This document shows positions 24,544 to 32,595 of a DNA stretch of 64,000 nt, piece after piece (position 1 is the first letter of the stretch; every line of letters begins with the position of its first letter). The translations under genes were made by a program, and so were the position numbers. The stretch comes from DATFBY01 sp035253585 (GTDB lineage: Bacteria; Gemmatimonadota; Gemmatimonadetes; Gemmatimonadales; Gemmatimonadaceae), in contig DATFBY010000024.1 in the NCBI GenBank assembly GCA_035253585.1, forward strand, positions 9,871-73,870. The letters are read 5' to 3'. The notes below the pieces were generated by a model. It did not search any database, was not told where the DNA came from, and saw only the letters and a program-made list of their open reading frames with translations.

Positions 24544-25587
24544 TCACTGCGCGGATGAAGGGCGCGCCGCGCACTCCTCTAGGGGCAAGGCCCGGGCGTA
24601 GCGCCACAGGTAGCCGACGTAGCTCCCTCTCCATTCCATCCCTTCCGTGCCCGGCTTCCAGCGGATTTCGCTGTCCGCCGCAGGGAGATTGTAATACGGG
24701 ATGGAGACCCAGAGGTGATGCGCCGCGTGGTAGTTCATGTTCATCGGCGCGACGAGCATCCGTTCCAGAGGAGTGCTCAGGTAGGTGACGAGACGATGCT
24801 CGTCGGCTTCCTCGTCGGACTCGGGGTGGGAATGCTCGGCGAACGACCGGAAGTTGTCGCCTAGCGCCATGAAGGCGTACACGGGTAGGAGCCAGAGCAC
24901 CGGGTAGGCCCACCAACCGATCAGCATCGTCAGGCCCGCAATCAGCAGCCCTTGCCAGCCTAACAACACCGCGGCGTCACGAAGCGTGTAGCGTCCATCG
25001 CCGCCCGACTCCGCCACCGTCTTGTCGGCAGGGCCAGCGAAGAATACATGACGGATGGAAGTGATGACGCTGTACAAGCCGCTCAAGAATACCAGCAGAC
25101 CCGGAAGATTCGCCTTGTTGAAGCATGCGTGCTTGTGCCGATCCGGATCTTCATCGGTGGCAAGGTGCTGGTGATGCAGTAGGTGGTTCTTGTTGTTCAG
25201 TCTGGTAATGGCTCCGATCGGCCCCATGATCAGGAGATCGTTGAACCAGTCGTTCTTCGATCGAGAGCGGAACAAACGCCGATGCAATCCATCGTGGCCG
25301 ATGATGAACAGCGCGTAATACCTGGTCCCGATGAGCGGGATGGCGATCGCAACGGTCCACCACGTCGGGTGTACAGCGACCAACGCCCACGCCGCCACGA
25401 TCACTAGCCAGCAGCCAAGCGTGTCGACAATAACCCGGGCTGGCCGAAGGCTGCTGAGCTCGCGGACTCGCTCCGGCGTCAGCAGCGACGCGCGATACTT
25501 GGCGTACGGATCACGCGCCGCGCGCGCAGTGCGTGCGCTGAACGGCTCATTCGTCACGTCGAAGGCGCGCGCTATGACGTCGCCCAT
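24544..25587 (-). CDS. Membrane fatty-acid desaturase
   Basis: The 347-residue protein belongs to the integral-membrane desaturase family, which inserts double bonds in acyl chains using a di-iron centre. The three histidine boxes are visible: GHDGLHRRLF near residue 98, HLLHHQHL near 132 and NYHAAHHLW near 295, with hydrophobic helices between them (CWLVIVAAWALVAV, LLIAGLTMLIGWWAYPVLWLLPVYAFMAL). The ATG at 25587 overlaps the stop of the preceding methyltransferase as TGATG; an in-frame start farther upstream would overlap that gene by 140 nt and is rejected. It is the last gene of a four-gene operon with two methyltransferases and a glycosyltransferase, so the substrate may be a glycolipid or lipid carrier rather than bulk phospholipid. 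Confidence 0.9.
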   Translation of the reverse strand: MGDVIARAFDVTNEPFSARTARAARDPYAKYRASLLTPERVRELSSLRPARVIVDTLGCWLVIVAAWALVAVHPTWWTVAIAIPLIGTRYYALFIIGHDGLHRRLFRSRSKNDWFNDLLIMGPIGAITRLNNKNHLLHHQHLATDEDPDRHKHACFNKANLPGLLVFLSGLYSVITSIRHVFFAGPADKTVAESGGDGRYTLRDAAVLLGWQGLLIAGLTMLIGWWAYPVLWLLPVYAFMALGDNFRSFAEHSHPESDEEADEHRLVTYLSTPLERMLVAPMNMNYHAAHHLWVSIPYYNLPAADSEIRWKPGTEGMEWRGSYVGYLWRYARALPLEECAARPSSAQ

Positions 25588-26615
25588 CACGATTCTGGTT
25601 TGGTTGCGAGCATCAACATGGACGAGGTGCGAAAGCCGAGCCGGGAGCGGGCGATGTCGAGTGCGGTAAAACCCACCAGGAAAGGTAATCCCCTGAAGGG
25701 GTTGAAAAGCGCCGCCAGACGAGGCCACGCCGGTGAGCCATAACGTAGGCGGTGATGAAGCGAATACATCCAGAACGAGTGCCCCGTCATGTACCGGGTC
25801 GCTCGAACTTCGAGTCCGCCGTCACGGAGCAGACGCGCCAGACTGCGTGGGGTGAACAAGTTCCAATGACGCGGAAAATGATAACCGCCCCAATACGAGT
25901 CGCTGAACAGTCGGGAGTCGACGCTGTCAATGTTCGGCGTCTCGAGTGCAAGGACGCCGCCCGGCCGAAGCCAGCTGACGAGCTTCCGAACGACCTCCTT
26001 CGGGTTGTCGACGTGTTCGATGACGTGAAACATCGTTATGAGGTCGATTCCTTCGGGCGGAATGCTTTCAGACTCCTCCACGCGCTCGCAGCGAACCCGG
26101 AATCCACTCGCCGCCAGCGGGGCAACTACTCTCTCATCCAGCTCGAGACCGTAGAGTTGCGCCCTTGGGATCCCCATGCGTTCCATGACCCGCAGGAACC
26201 GGCCGTCGCCGCACCCGACATCGAGGTACGACCGCGGTTCCCTCTTCAGGTATCGCACGATCCCTCTCAACTTCGCCTTGTCGAGCATCGCCTTGCCACG
26301 AACGGCGATGGAATTGATCTGCGTATCGTAGTTGTACGCGTAGTACGTGGGCGGGTAGATCACGCGCAGCGTGGTTAGGCTCGGTCGCGGATTCAACCAC
26401 ACGTGCCCACATCCGAGGCAGGCGACGAAGCGCCATGCATTCGCGCACGTCCGTAACTCGTAGTCGTAGCCGATCGCGTGCTCCTTGAATCGGCCGTCGC
26501 CACAGACCGGACACTGGGCGACCTCCTCCGTTTCGATTCGCGGGGCTCGTTCGCGAAGAAACTCTTCGGGCACTGGATCGGCTGAGCGCTCGACGTCGCT
26601 GGCTACGGGTCCCAT
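25587..26615 (-). CDS. Class I SAM-dependent methyltransferase with N-terminal zinc-binding motif
   Basis: The 342-residue protein begins with a probable zinc site (CPVCGDG near residue 36 and CLGCGHVWLNPRP near 66), followed by YLDVGCGDGRFLRVMERMG near 132 (SAM motif I), the acidic loop LYGLELDERV, DLITMFHVIEHVDNPKEVVRKLVSWLRPGGVLALETPN and a C-terminal region with WGGYHFPRHWNLFTPRSLARLLRDGGL. The last blocks are typical of methyltransferases of polysaccharide loci. It overlaps the desaturase by one base and lies 18 nt after the next methyltransferase. The acceptor is not evident. Confidence 0.87.
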   Translation of the reverse strand: MGPVASDVERSADPVPEEFLRERAPRIETEEVAQCPVCGDGRFKEHAIGYDYELRTCANAWRFVACLGCGHVWLNPRPSLTTLRVIYPPTYYAYNYDTQINSIAVRGKAMLDKAKLRGIVRYLKREPRSYLDVGCGDGRFLRVMERMGIPRAQLYGLELDERVVAPLAASGFRVRCERVEESESIPPEGIDLITMFHVIEHVDNPKEVVRKLVSWLRPGGVLALETPNIDSVDSRLFSDSYWGGYHFPRHWNLFTPRSLARLLRDGGLEVRATRYMTGHSFWMYSLHHRLRYGSPAWPRLAALFNPFRGLPFLVGFTALDIARSRLGFRTSSMLMLATKPES

Positions 26616-26633
26616 CCAATCCTGCCTTTCGAC

Positions 26634-27377
26634 TCAGGCATTGAGCGCGGAGAGACCGCCAGCTACAGGACGGCGCGCAAGGACGAGATATTGACCGCCA
26701 AGCGGTGCGCGCGCCAAGAGAGGCTCGATTGGGCGGAGCGCCCTGAGAAAATGCGGGAAAATGAACAAGAAATCCGTGCCCAGCACCTCGAATCCGGCGA
26801 GCTGCAGTAACCTTCGCGCCTCGGGTGCGGATATCGTCACCGCTCCTCGGTCGAAGGAGATACGGCTCATGACATACCGGGTTCCCGGATTCCAGGGGTT
26901 GTTCTCCCAGAATGCAAAGAGTCCGCCCGGTCGCAAGCTGTCTCGGACGTACGCCGCCGCATCCCGTCGCTCGTTAGGCGGAATGTGATGGAATACGCCG
27001 TTCACGTATGCCAGGTCGAAGGAGTGATCCGGCGACGCGGCATCGATCGCCGCGAACGCCGAGCGCGTCGATCCGAAGTGCGCGTCCGCCGACTCGAGCA
27101 TCCGCCTCGATACATCGACGCCAAGGGTGCGCTCGACGGATGCGAGAAGCTCGAACCAGAGTGGCGTCAATGTCCCGCGGCCACAACCGTAGTCCAGAAC
27201 GGTACGCGGGCTGTGCCCGAGCTGAGCGAGCCGGCCGGCGAGCCAGCGCATGCGCTCGCGCGCGAAGTATGCGCTCGTCTCCCCCGTCGTGGCGAGCCCC
27301 GCGCGCAGCTCGTCTTCGTAGTCTTCGCCGACAGTATCGAACTCAGGCTCGACACCTCGGCGCGATGCACCAACCAC
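26634..27377 (-). CDS. Class I SAM-dependent methyltransferase
   Basis: The 247-residue protein shows VLDYGCGRGTLTPLWFELL near residue 69 (SAM motif I), LGVDVSRRMLESADAHFGS, SFDLAYVNGVFHHIPPNERRDAAAYVRDSLRPGGLFAFWENNPWNPGTRYV and EARRLLQLAGFEVLGTDFLFIFPHFLRALRPIEPLL. I use GTG at 27377 (V-V-G-A-S), 1 nt after the glycosyltransferase stop; a longer in-frame version would overlap that gene by 62 nt. The N-terminal EFDTVGEDYEDELRAGL matches the start of homologues that act on sugars or quinones. Coupling between a polyprenyl-phosphate-type glycosyltransferase and another methyltransferase points to glycan or glycolipid methylation. Confidence 0.85.
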   Translation of the reverse strand: MVGASRRGVEPEFDTVGEDYEDELRAGLATTGETSAYFARERMRWLAGRLAQLGHSPRTVLDYGCGRGTLTPLWFELLASVERTLGVDVSRRMLESADAHFGSTRSAFAAIDAASPDHSFDLAYVNGVFHHIPPNERRDAAAYVRDSLRPGGLFAFWENNPWNPGTRYVMSRISFDRGAVTISAPEARRLLQLAGFEVLGTDFLFIFPHFLRALRPIEPLLARAPLGGQYLVLARRPVAGGLSALNA

Positions 27378-27378
27378 T

Positions 27379-28587
27379 CTAACGCCTCTTGAGCCCGAGA
27401 ATGCTGACGAAGAAGCTGGACAGAATCGTTTGCACGCCAAGCACGGTGAGCATCACTCCCGGAATCACCCACCGCATCGTCTGGCTGTAATCGAGCGGTC
27501 CGAAGGACAGCGCACGCCAGTGCAACGCCGCCGCGACGAGCAGCGTGCTCCCGAGGGCAACAGCCGCGACGCCTAACAGGAGACCGCGCTCGAGCGGCAC
27601 CAGTCGGGATAGTGTGGTCATCCGTGGATCGGCCGGCAGTAAGCCTTCGCTGATGGCGAATGTCTTGGCGAAAATCGCGAAAAGGACCGCCTGGTAGCCG
27701 CAGATGATCGACAGCGTCGCAAAAAGGAGGGTATGCGCATCGAAGGTGGCGCGGCCGATCGTCACGCCGGGCATCGCAATACCGTAGCCGAGGATACCGG
27801 CGAGAATGAGCACGAGTCCGGGAACGAGAAAGAGCCAGCGCGGACTGTACATCAAGAAGAACCGCAGCGTCCGCCAGCCATCGCGAAAGGTTCGCAGATG
27901 CGGCGGGTGCGCCCGTCGTCCGTCGGGATGCAGCGTAACTGGAACTTCACCAATACGCGCGCCGTGCAGCCCGGCCTTGATGATCATCTCCGCGGCGAAC
28001 TCCATCCCCGTGCAGCGCTGGTCGAGTCTTTTGTACAGGTCCTTGGTGAATCCTCGGAGACCGCAGTAGATGTCGTGTACGGGGACTTTGAACCAATGTC
28101 GCGTCAAGGCGGAAAACATTGGATTGCCCCACCACCGGTGCAGACTGGGCATGGCACCGGGAAGAATCTGTCCTCCGCCCGACGGCAGACGACAACCCTG
28201 CACCAACTCCGTTCCGCTGCGAAGCTGATCAATGAAACGTGGCAGCTCGCGGAAATCGTAGCTGTCGTCGGCGTCACCCATGACCACGAACCGCCCGCGG
28301 GCCGCCGCGATTCCGCCCATCAGCGCGTTGCCGTACCCGCGCTCGGCGATCGACACGACGTGTGCACCAGCTTCGGTGGCAAGCCGCTGAGAGCCATCGG
28401 TTGACCCGTTGTCGGCGACGATCACTTCGCCGACGACGTTGGCGGCGTGAAGCCCTTCAAACGCCTTGCGGACGCAGACGACGATCGTGTCCGCCTCGTT
28501 CAGGCATGGCATCACGACGGACAGCTCGATCTGCTCGTCGGACCTGGAGCCAGCTTCCAGTGGAAGCTCAGCAGTGATAGATTTCAA
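27379..28587 (-). CDS. Family 2 glycosyltransferase of the dolichyl-phosphate-mannose-synthase type, with C-terminal membrane helices
   Basis: The 402-residue protein has a GT-A domain (about 1-240): ELSVVMPCLNEADTIVVCVRKAF, VADNGSTDGSQRLA, AERGYGNALMGGIAAARGRFVVMGDADDSYDF (DxD region) and RRWWGNPMFSAL. Four hydrophobic helices follow (WLFLVPGLVLILAGILGYGI, LLFATLSIICGYQAVLFAIFAKTF, LLLGVAAVALGSTLLVAAAL, IPGVMLTVLGVQTILSSFFVSIL). This layout is typical of enzymes that load a sugar on undecaprenyl phosphate. The start is TTG at 28587. Just inside the start is a 7-bp hairpin (AGCTTCC/GGAAGCT, 28552-28568). A tRNA-Val gene begins 10 nt upstream on the other strand. Confidence 0.9.
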   Translation of the reverse strand: MKSITAELPLEAGSRSDEQIELSVVMPCLNEADTIVVCVRKAFEGLHAANVVGEVIVADNGSTDGSQRLATEAGAHVVSIAERGYGNALMGGIAAARGRFVVMGDADDSYDFRELPRFIDQLRSGTELVQGCRLPSGGGQILPGAMPSLHRWWGNPMFSALTRHWFKVPVHDIYCGLRGFTKDLYKRLDQRCTGMEFAAEMIIKAGLHGARIGEVPVTLHPDGRRAHPPHLRTFRDGWRTLRFFLMYSPRWLFLVPGLVLILAGILGYGIAMPGVTIGRATFDAHTLLFATLSIICGYQAVLFAIFAKTFAISEGLLPADPRMTTLSRLVPLERGLLLGVAAVALGSTLLVAAALHWRALSFGPLDYSQTMRWVIPGVMLTVLGVQTILSSFFVSILGLKRR

Positions 28588-28596
28588 TGTTCAGTC

Positions 28597-28670
28597 GGTC
28601 GCGTAGCTCAGCTGGTTAGAGCGCTGGTCTCACATACCAGAGGTCCGGGGTTCGAGTCCCTGCGCGACCA
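28597..28670 (+). tRNA. tRNA-Val (CAC anticodon)
   Basis: The 74-nt cloverleaf has acceptor arms GGTCGCG / CGCGACC, D-arm GCTCAGCTGGTTAGAGC, anticodon stem CTGGT/ACCAG with loop CTCACAT (anticodon CAC, reading GTG), T-arm CGGGG-TTCGAGT-CCCTG, discriminator A and no encoded CCA. All stems pair, with one G-T in the T stem. A possible -10 (TAGATT, 28578-28583) lies upstream inside the glycosyltransferase start region; no good -35 accompanies it. Confidence 0.96.
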
Positions 28671-28684
28671 CTCTTCATAGTTTG

Positions 28685-29755
28685 TTAGGCGCGCCCCACG
28701 AGGGCTGCCGCCACCCGCGCACCGGCCCGCCCATCCCACCCGTCGGGCCTTTTTTGCGCCCCATTGCGGCTGCTGCTCCGAGCCAGGGCCGGGAGCGTGC
28801 CTGGGTCACGTACGAGCTGATTGGTGCCTTCGGTCACGGTAATCGGCCGCTCGGTATTGTCGCGCAGCGTTAGGCAAGGCACGCCGAGCGCCGTGGTCTC
28901 TTCTTGAACACCGCCCGAATCGGTAATGACGACCCGCGCGTCCGCGGTCAGCGCCAGCATTTCATGGTAGGAAATGGGATCGAGGCGCTTGACATCACCA
29001 AGCGCCTCCCTGTCGCTCGGCGTCAGCGCGGCACGAGTCCGCGGGTGCACCGGAAAGACGACGGTCATCTCGCCGGCGATCGCGCCGAGCGCGCGGCACA
29101 CGCTCGTTAGGCGCTCGGGAATGTCGACGTTGGACGGCCGATGGAGCGTCACCAGGGCGTACGCTCCACTCGTCAGGCCGAGCCGCTCGCGGTAGCCACT
29201 GGCGCGCGCCCGATCGAGCGCATGCAGGAGCGAATCGACCATCACGTTCCCCACGAAGACGATCTTGTCTCGCTCGATCCCTTCGCGGATCAAATTTTCG
29301 TCGGCGTCGGGCGAGGGGGTCAGCAGTAAATCGGCGAGGCGATCGGTGACCAGACGATTGATCTCCTCCGGCATCGTCCGGTCGAAGCTGCGCAAGCCCG
29401 CTTCCACGTGGGCCAGTCGAACCCCCGCTTTGGCGCACACCAGCGCCGCGGCGGCCGTCGAATTGACATCGCCGTACACGACTACCCAGTCCGGCTTCGT
29501 ATCGAGCACCACCGGCTCCAGGCGCTCCATGATGCGGCCAGTCTGCGCGGCATGAGACGCGGAGCCGACTTCCAGATTGACATCGGGCTCCGGAATGCCC
29601 AGGTCCCGGAAGAACGCGTCGGACATCGCATCGTCGTAGTGCTGCCCAGTGTGCACGATGATCTGCGCGACCCCGTCGTGCGTCGCCAATGCGCGCTCGC
29701 ACGGCGCGAGCTTCATGAAGTTCGGCCGCGCGCCGACGACGTGCAGCACCTTCAT
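28685..29755 (-). CDS. wecB: UDP-N-acetylglucosamine 2-epimerase, non-hydrolysing (WecB type)
   Basis: Converts UDP-GlcNAc to UDP-ManNAc, or acts on a related uronic-acid derivative. The 356-residue GT-B-fold protein has VVGARPNFMKLAP at the N-terminus, VHTGQHYDDAMSDAFFRDLG, VYGDVNSTAAAAL, HVEAGLRSFDRTMPEEINR, LVTLHRPSNVD, HPRTR and ITDSGGVQEETTALGVPCLTLRDNTERP, the complete family signature. The C-terminal tail is basic and slightly longer than usual. It overlaps the two-domain oxidoreductase by 4 nt; the TAA stop is inside a GTTAGGC word. A paralogue lies at 57104; that one sits beside WlbA- and WbpD-like genes, so the two probably have different substrates. Confidence 0.93.
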   Translation of the reverse strand: MKVLHVVGARPNFMKLAPCERALATHDGVAQIIVHTGQHYDDAMSDAFFRDLGIPEPDVNLEVGSASHAAQTGRIMERLEPVVLDTKPDWVVVYGDVNSTAAAALVCAKAGVRLAHVEAGLRSFDRTMPEEINRLVTDRLADLLLTPSPDADENLIREGIERDKIVFVGNVMVDSLLHALDRARASGYRERLGLTSGAYALVTLHRPSNVDIPERLTSVCRALGAIAGEMTVVFPVHPRTRAALTPSDREALGDVKRLDPISYHEMLALTADARVVITDSGGVQEETTALGVPCLTLRDNTERPITVTEGTNQLVRDPGTLPALARSSSRNGAQKRPDGWDGRAGARVAAALVGRA

Positions 29756-31890
29756 GTGGCCACTTCTCCCCCGCCCTGCCGCGCGAGCTCGGCGGCACGG
29801 ATCGACCAGCGACTCACTTCCAGCAACTCGTCAGGCGGAATGGGTGGCGCGGCCTGACCCCGCACTGACTTGACGAAGGCGTCGGCGAGCGCCGAATGCC
29901 CCTTGTCCTGGGCCGAAGGCCACCGGGATGCGACGCCCTCCACGCCCCACGCTTCGAGCTTGCGAAAGTTGTCGATCCGCACAATGCGGCCTCCGACGAC
30001 GAGCTCGATACGCTCCTTCGGGAAGTCGCGTGCGCCGGTGGAGAGATACTGAATCGTCGCCACGGATCCGTCCGCGAACGAGAGCTGGAGGAGTGCAACA
30101 TCCTCCACCGGCACGCCCGCAGCGCTGGCTGTCGTCACTTGGAGCCGAGTGATGGGCGAACCCACGACGTGGCGCGCGAGATCGATGAAGTGGCACGCCT
30201 CGCCCACGATCCGTCCGCCACCGCTCTCCGAATCCTGCGTCCAGTGATCACGCGGGAGGCGTCCCGCGTTCACCATCATGCTCACGACCATGGGACCGGT
30301 GCGATCGGCCAACGCTTCGCGCGCCCGCCTGACGAGTGGGGCAAAGCGGCGATTGAAGCCCACACACAGCAACGAAGACGAGCTCGCCATCGCGGTTGCG
30401 ACGCGGTCGAGCTCCTCGATGGAGAGGGCGAGTGGCTTCTCGACGAAGACGTGCTTCCCCGACTCCAGCGCGCGCACTGTCCAATCGGCGTGCGAGTCGT
30501 GCCGAGTCGTCACCACGATCGTGTCGATTGCCGAATCACCGAGAAGCGAAGCTGGATCCGTCGTCGCACGCCGGAAACCCGCCCGCGCGCCCACTGTCGC
30601 CGCAGACACGCCACCGCTCGACGCCAATGTTTCGAGTGTTGCGCCCGCCGACGCGAACGCCGGAATCAGCACTCGTGAAGCGAAGTTCCCCGCGCCGATC
30701 CAGCCGACGACGGCCTTCCCGCTCGGCATCGGATTGGAACGCAGTGCGACTGTACGAGTCGCGCCATTGGACCCCAGTGGTCGTGCCGGATACGAGAGAA
30801 CGATCCCGAGGCTTGGCGTCGCTCCGGACACCAGCTCGTACGCGCGCGCCGCTTCCTCGATCGGAAAGCGATGCGTGATCAATGGCTCAGGATTCAGTCG
30901 CCCATCGGCCATCAGCTCGAGCACCGCCGCGAAATTGCGCCCCTCCGTCCACCGAACCAGGCCACGTGGGTAGTCGTTTCCCTTCTCTTCATGCTGAGTA
31001 TCGTAGCGCCCAGGTCCGTAGCTGCACGACACCTGGAAGGAGAGCTCTTTGCGATAGAAGTCGTCGCGCTTGAGATTCAGCCCAGCCACGCCGACGAGAA
31101 CGAGCCGTCCGCGCTGACGTGACATGTTGGCTGCTTCATGCACGGGCTCGTCGCTGTCCGTCGCGAGAGTGAGCAGCACAGCGTCCGCACCATCGCCCCC
31201 CGTGAGGTCGAGCACGGCAACGGTGGCATCACCGGCACCGGAAGCAACTACGATCTGCGCGCCAAAGTCCTGCGCCAGTTTCGCGCGGCCCTGATCGCGG
31301 TCGATGCCGATCACACGACAGCCCGCCGCGCGAGCCAACTGCACAGTCAGAAGACCAATGAGCCCGAGCCCGTAAACGACTACCGTCTCGCCTAACGTCG
31401 GATTCGCCAACCGAAGTCCTTGAAGCCCGATGGCAGCGAGCGGAGTAAACGCAGCGGCGTCGAACGAGACGCCGTCCGGAATGCGCGCCGCCAACGTATG
31501 CGGAACTCGCACGTACTCGGCGTGCGGACCGTTGGTGACGACCCGATCACCGATCGCGAAGCGCTCGACGCGAGAGCCGACTTCGACCACCACACCTGCC
31601 TGACAATAGCCGAGCGGTATCGGCGCATCGAGCTTCGCGCGTACGGCAGCGAGCGTGGGTGCGAGCCCGTCGGTGCGAATCTTGTCGAGCACCTGGCGCA
31701 CTTTCTCCGGCTGCTGCCGCGCTTTCTCGAGCAGGTTGGCGCGACCGAACTCGACGAGCATGCGCTCGGTGCCGGCCGACACCACCGTGGCGCGACTTTG
31801 CACGACGAGCTGCGGTCCCGTCGCCGTGGGTACCGGCACGTCCACGAGGTGCGTCGTACCGTCGGACAGCGATTGCAGTAGGTGAATCAC
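29752..31890 (-). CDS. Two-domain oxidoreductase: zinc-type alcohol dehydrogenase fused to Gfo/Idh/MocA dehydrogenase
   Basis: The 712-residue protein joins two NAD(P)-binding enzymes. Residues 1-370 are a medium-chain dehydrogenase (PLGYCQAGVVVEVG, GDRVVTNGPHAEYV, VVVYGLGLIGLLTVQLARAAG at about 170-190). Residues 390-712 are a Gfo/Idh/MocA unit (GWIGAGNFASRVLIP at about 396-410, HVFVEKPLALSIEELDRV near 475, CVGFNRRFAPLVR, GEACHFIDLARHVVG). Such bi-domain proteins recur in capsule and O-antigen loci together with heparinase-like genes and are thought to modify a nucleotide or lipid-linked sugar; the reaction is unproven. The start is GTG at 31890. A 13-nt palindrome lies 3 nt before it. The gene is followed by wecB with a 4-nt overlap. 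Confidence 0.9.
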   Translation of the reverse strand: MIHLLQSLSDGTTHLVDVPVPTATGPQLVVQSRATVVSAGTERMLVEFGRANLLEKARQQPEKVRQVLDKIRTDGLAPTLAAVRAKLDAPIPLGYCQAGVVVEVGSRVERFAIGDRVVTNGPHAEYVRVPHTLAARIPDGVSFDAAAFTPLAAIGLQGLRLANPTLGETVVVYGLGLIGLLTVQLARAAGCRVIGIDRDQGRAKLAQDFGAQIVVASGAGDATVAVLDLTGGDGADAVLLTLATDSDEPVHEAANMSRQRGRLVLVGVAGLNLKRDDFYRKELSFQVSCSYGPGRYDTQHEEKGNDYPRGLVRWTEGRNFAAVLELMADGRLNPEPLITHRFPIEEAARAYELVSGATPSLGIVLSYPARPLGSNGATRTVALRSNPMPSGKAVVGWIGAGNFASRVLIPAFASAGATLETLASSGGVSAATVGARAGFRRATTDPASLLGDSAIDTIVVTTRHDSHADWTVRALESGKHVFVEKPLALSIEELDRVATAMASSSSLLCVGFNRRFAPLVRRAREALADRTGPMVVSMMVNAGRLPRDHWTQDSESGGGRIVGEACHFIDLARHVVGSPITRLQVTTASAAGVPVEDVALLQLSFADGSVATIQYLSTGARDFPKERIELVVGGRIVRIDNFRKLEAWGVEGVASRWPSAQDKGHSALADAFVKSVRGQAAPPIPPDELLEVSRWSIRAAELARQGGGEVAT

Positions 31891-31892
31891 GA

Positions 31893-31905
31893 ACCGATCA
31901 TCGGT
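31893..31905. promoter_or_regulatory. 13-nt palindrome next to the divergent oxidoreductase start
   Basis: ACCGAT-C-ATCGGT is a perfect inverted repeat 3 nt upstream of the oxidoreductase GTG codon, in the 99-nt gap shared with the plus-strand sugar transferase. It sits where a Shine-Dalgarno would be expected, so it may be an operator or simply a leader hairpin. The gap also holds TTGACT near 31915 on the plus strand, without a convincing -10. Confidence 0.3.
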
Positions 31906-31989
31906 GGGGATTGACTGGACGGCGCGGCGGATCGACCATCCAGCGGCGCGAAGCAGAACGCGCTGTCTCTCTCACTCGAGCCAGAATTT

Positions 31990-32595
31990 GTGCCGGAATA
32001 TCGTGGAAAGCGACTGCTCGATCTCGTTTTGGTGATCGGAGCTGCGCCAGTGTGGCTACCATCGCTAGCCGTTCTCGCGGCGCTGGTCAGAACCAAGCTC
32101 GGCAGTCCCATCTTTTTCACGCAGACCAGACCCGGACGCAACGGCGTCCCGTTCACCCTCATCAAGCTCCGTACGATGACGGACGCTCGAGGCGTAAATG
32201 GAGGCTTGCTTCCCGACGAGAAACGGCTTGCGCCGTTCGGACGCTTCCTTCGCTCGACCTCACTCGACGAACTACCGGAGCTGCTCAACGTCCTGAAAGG
32301 TGAAATGAGCCTTGTCGGTCCGCGCCCGCTGTTGACTCAGTACCTCGAGCGCTACTCGAGCAGTCATCGCCGCCGTCACGAGGTGCGCCCCGGTATGACG
32401 GGACTGGCACAGGTATCCGGCCGTAACGCGATCTCCTGGTCGCAGAAGTTCGATCGCGATGTGGAATACGTCGATCGATGCTCGCTGACGCTCGACATCG
32501 CGATTCTCTGGCGTACGCTGCGTGCCGTCGTCAGGCGCGAAGGCATTAGTGCCGAGGGCGAGGCGACCATGCCGGAGTTCATGGGCTACGACTGA
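31990..32595 (+). CDS. Initiating sugar-phosphate transferase (PglC/WcaJ-type polyprenol-phosphate glycosyl-1-phosphate transferase)
   Basis: Transfers the first sugar phosphate from a nucleotide donor to undecaprenyl phosphate, starting repeat-unit assembly at the inner membrane. The 201-residue protein is the minimal PglC-like catalytic form: a single N-terminal re-entrant helix (RLLDLVLVIGAAPVWLPSLAVLAALV), TRPGRNGVPFTLIKLRTM, LRSTSLDELPELLNVLKGEMSLVGPRPLL with the DE pair, and RPGMTGLAQVSGRN. The large N-terminal membrane domain of WcaJ is absent. The start is GTG at 31990. The gene stands alone on the plus strand and its last 17 nt overlap the 3' end of the convergent aminotransferase gene. 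Confidence 0.93.
   Translation: MPEYRGKRLLDLVLVIGAAPVWLPSLAVLAALVRTKLGSPIFFTQTRPGRNGVPFTLIKLRTMTDARGVNGGLLPDEKRLAPFGRFLRSTSLDELPELLNVLKGEMSLVGPRPLLTQYLERYSSSHRRRHEVRPGMTGLAQVSGRNAISWSQKFDRDVEYVDRCSLTLDIAILWRTLRAVVRREGISAEGEATMPEFMGYD

Noticed and set aside
24416..28670. The two tRNA genes as attachment sites of a genomic island.
   Set aside because: No integrase, no direct repeat of either tRNA 3' end that I can see, and no base-composition break at these points.
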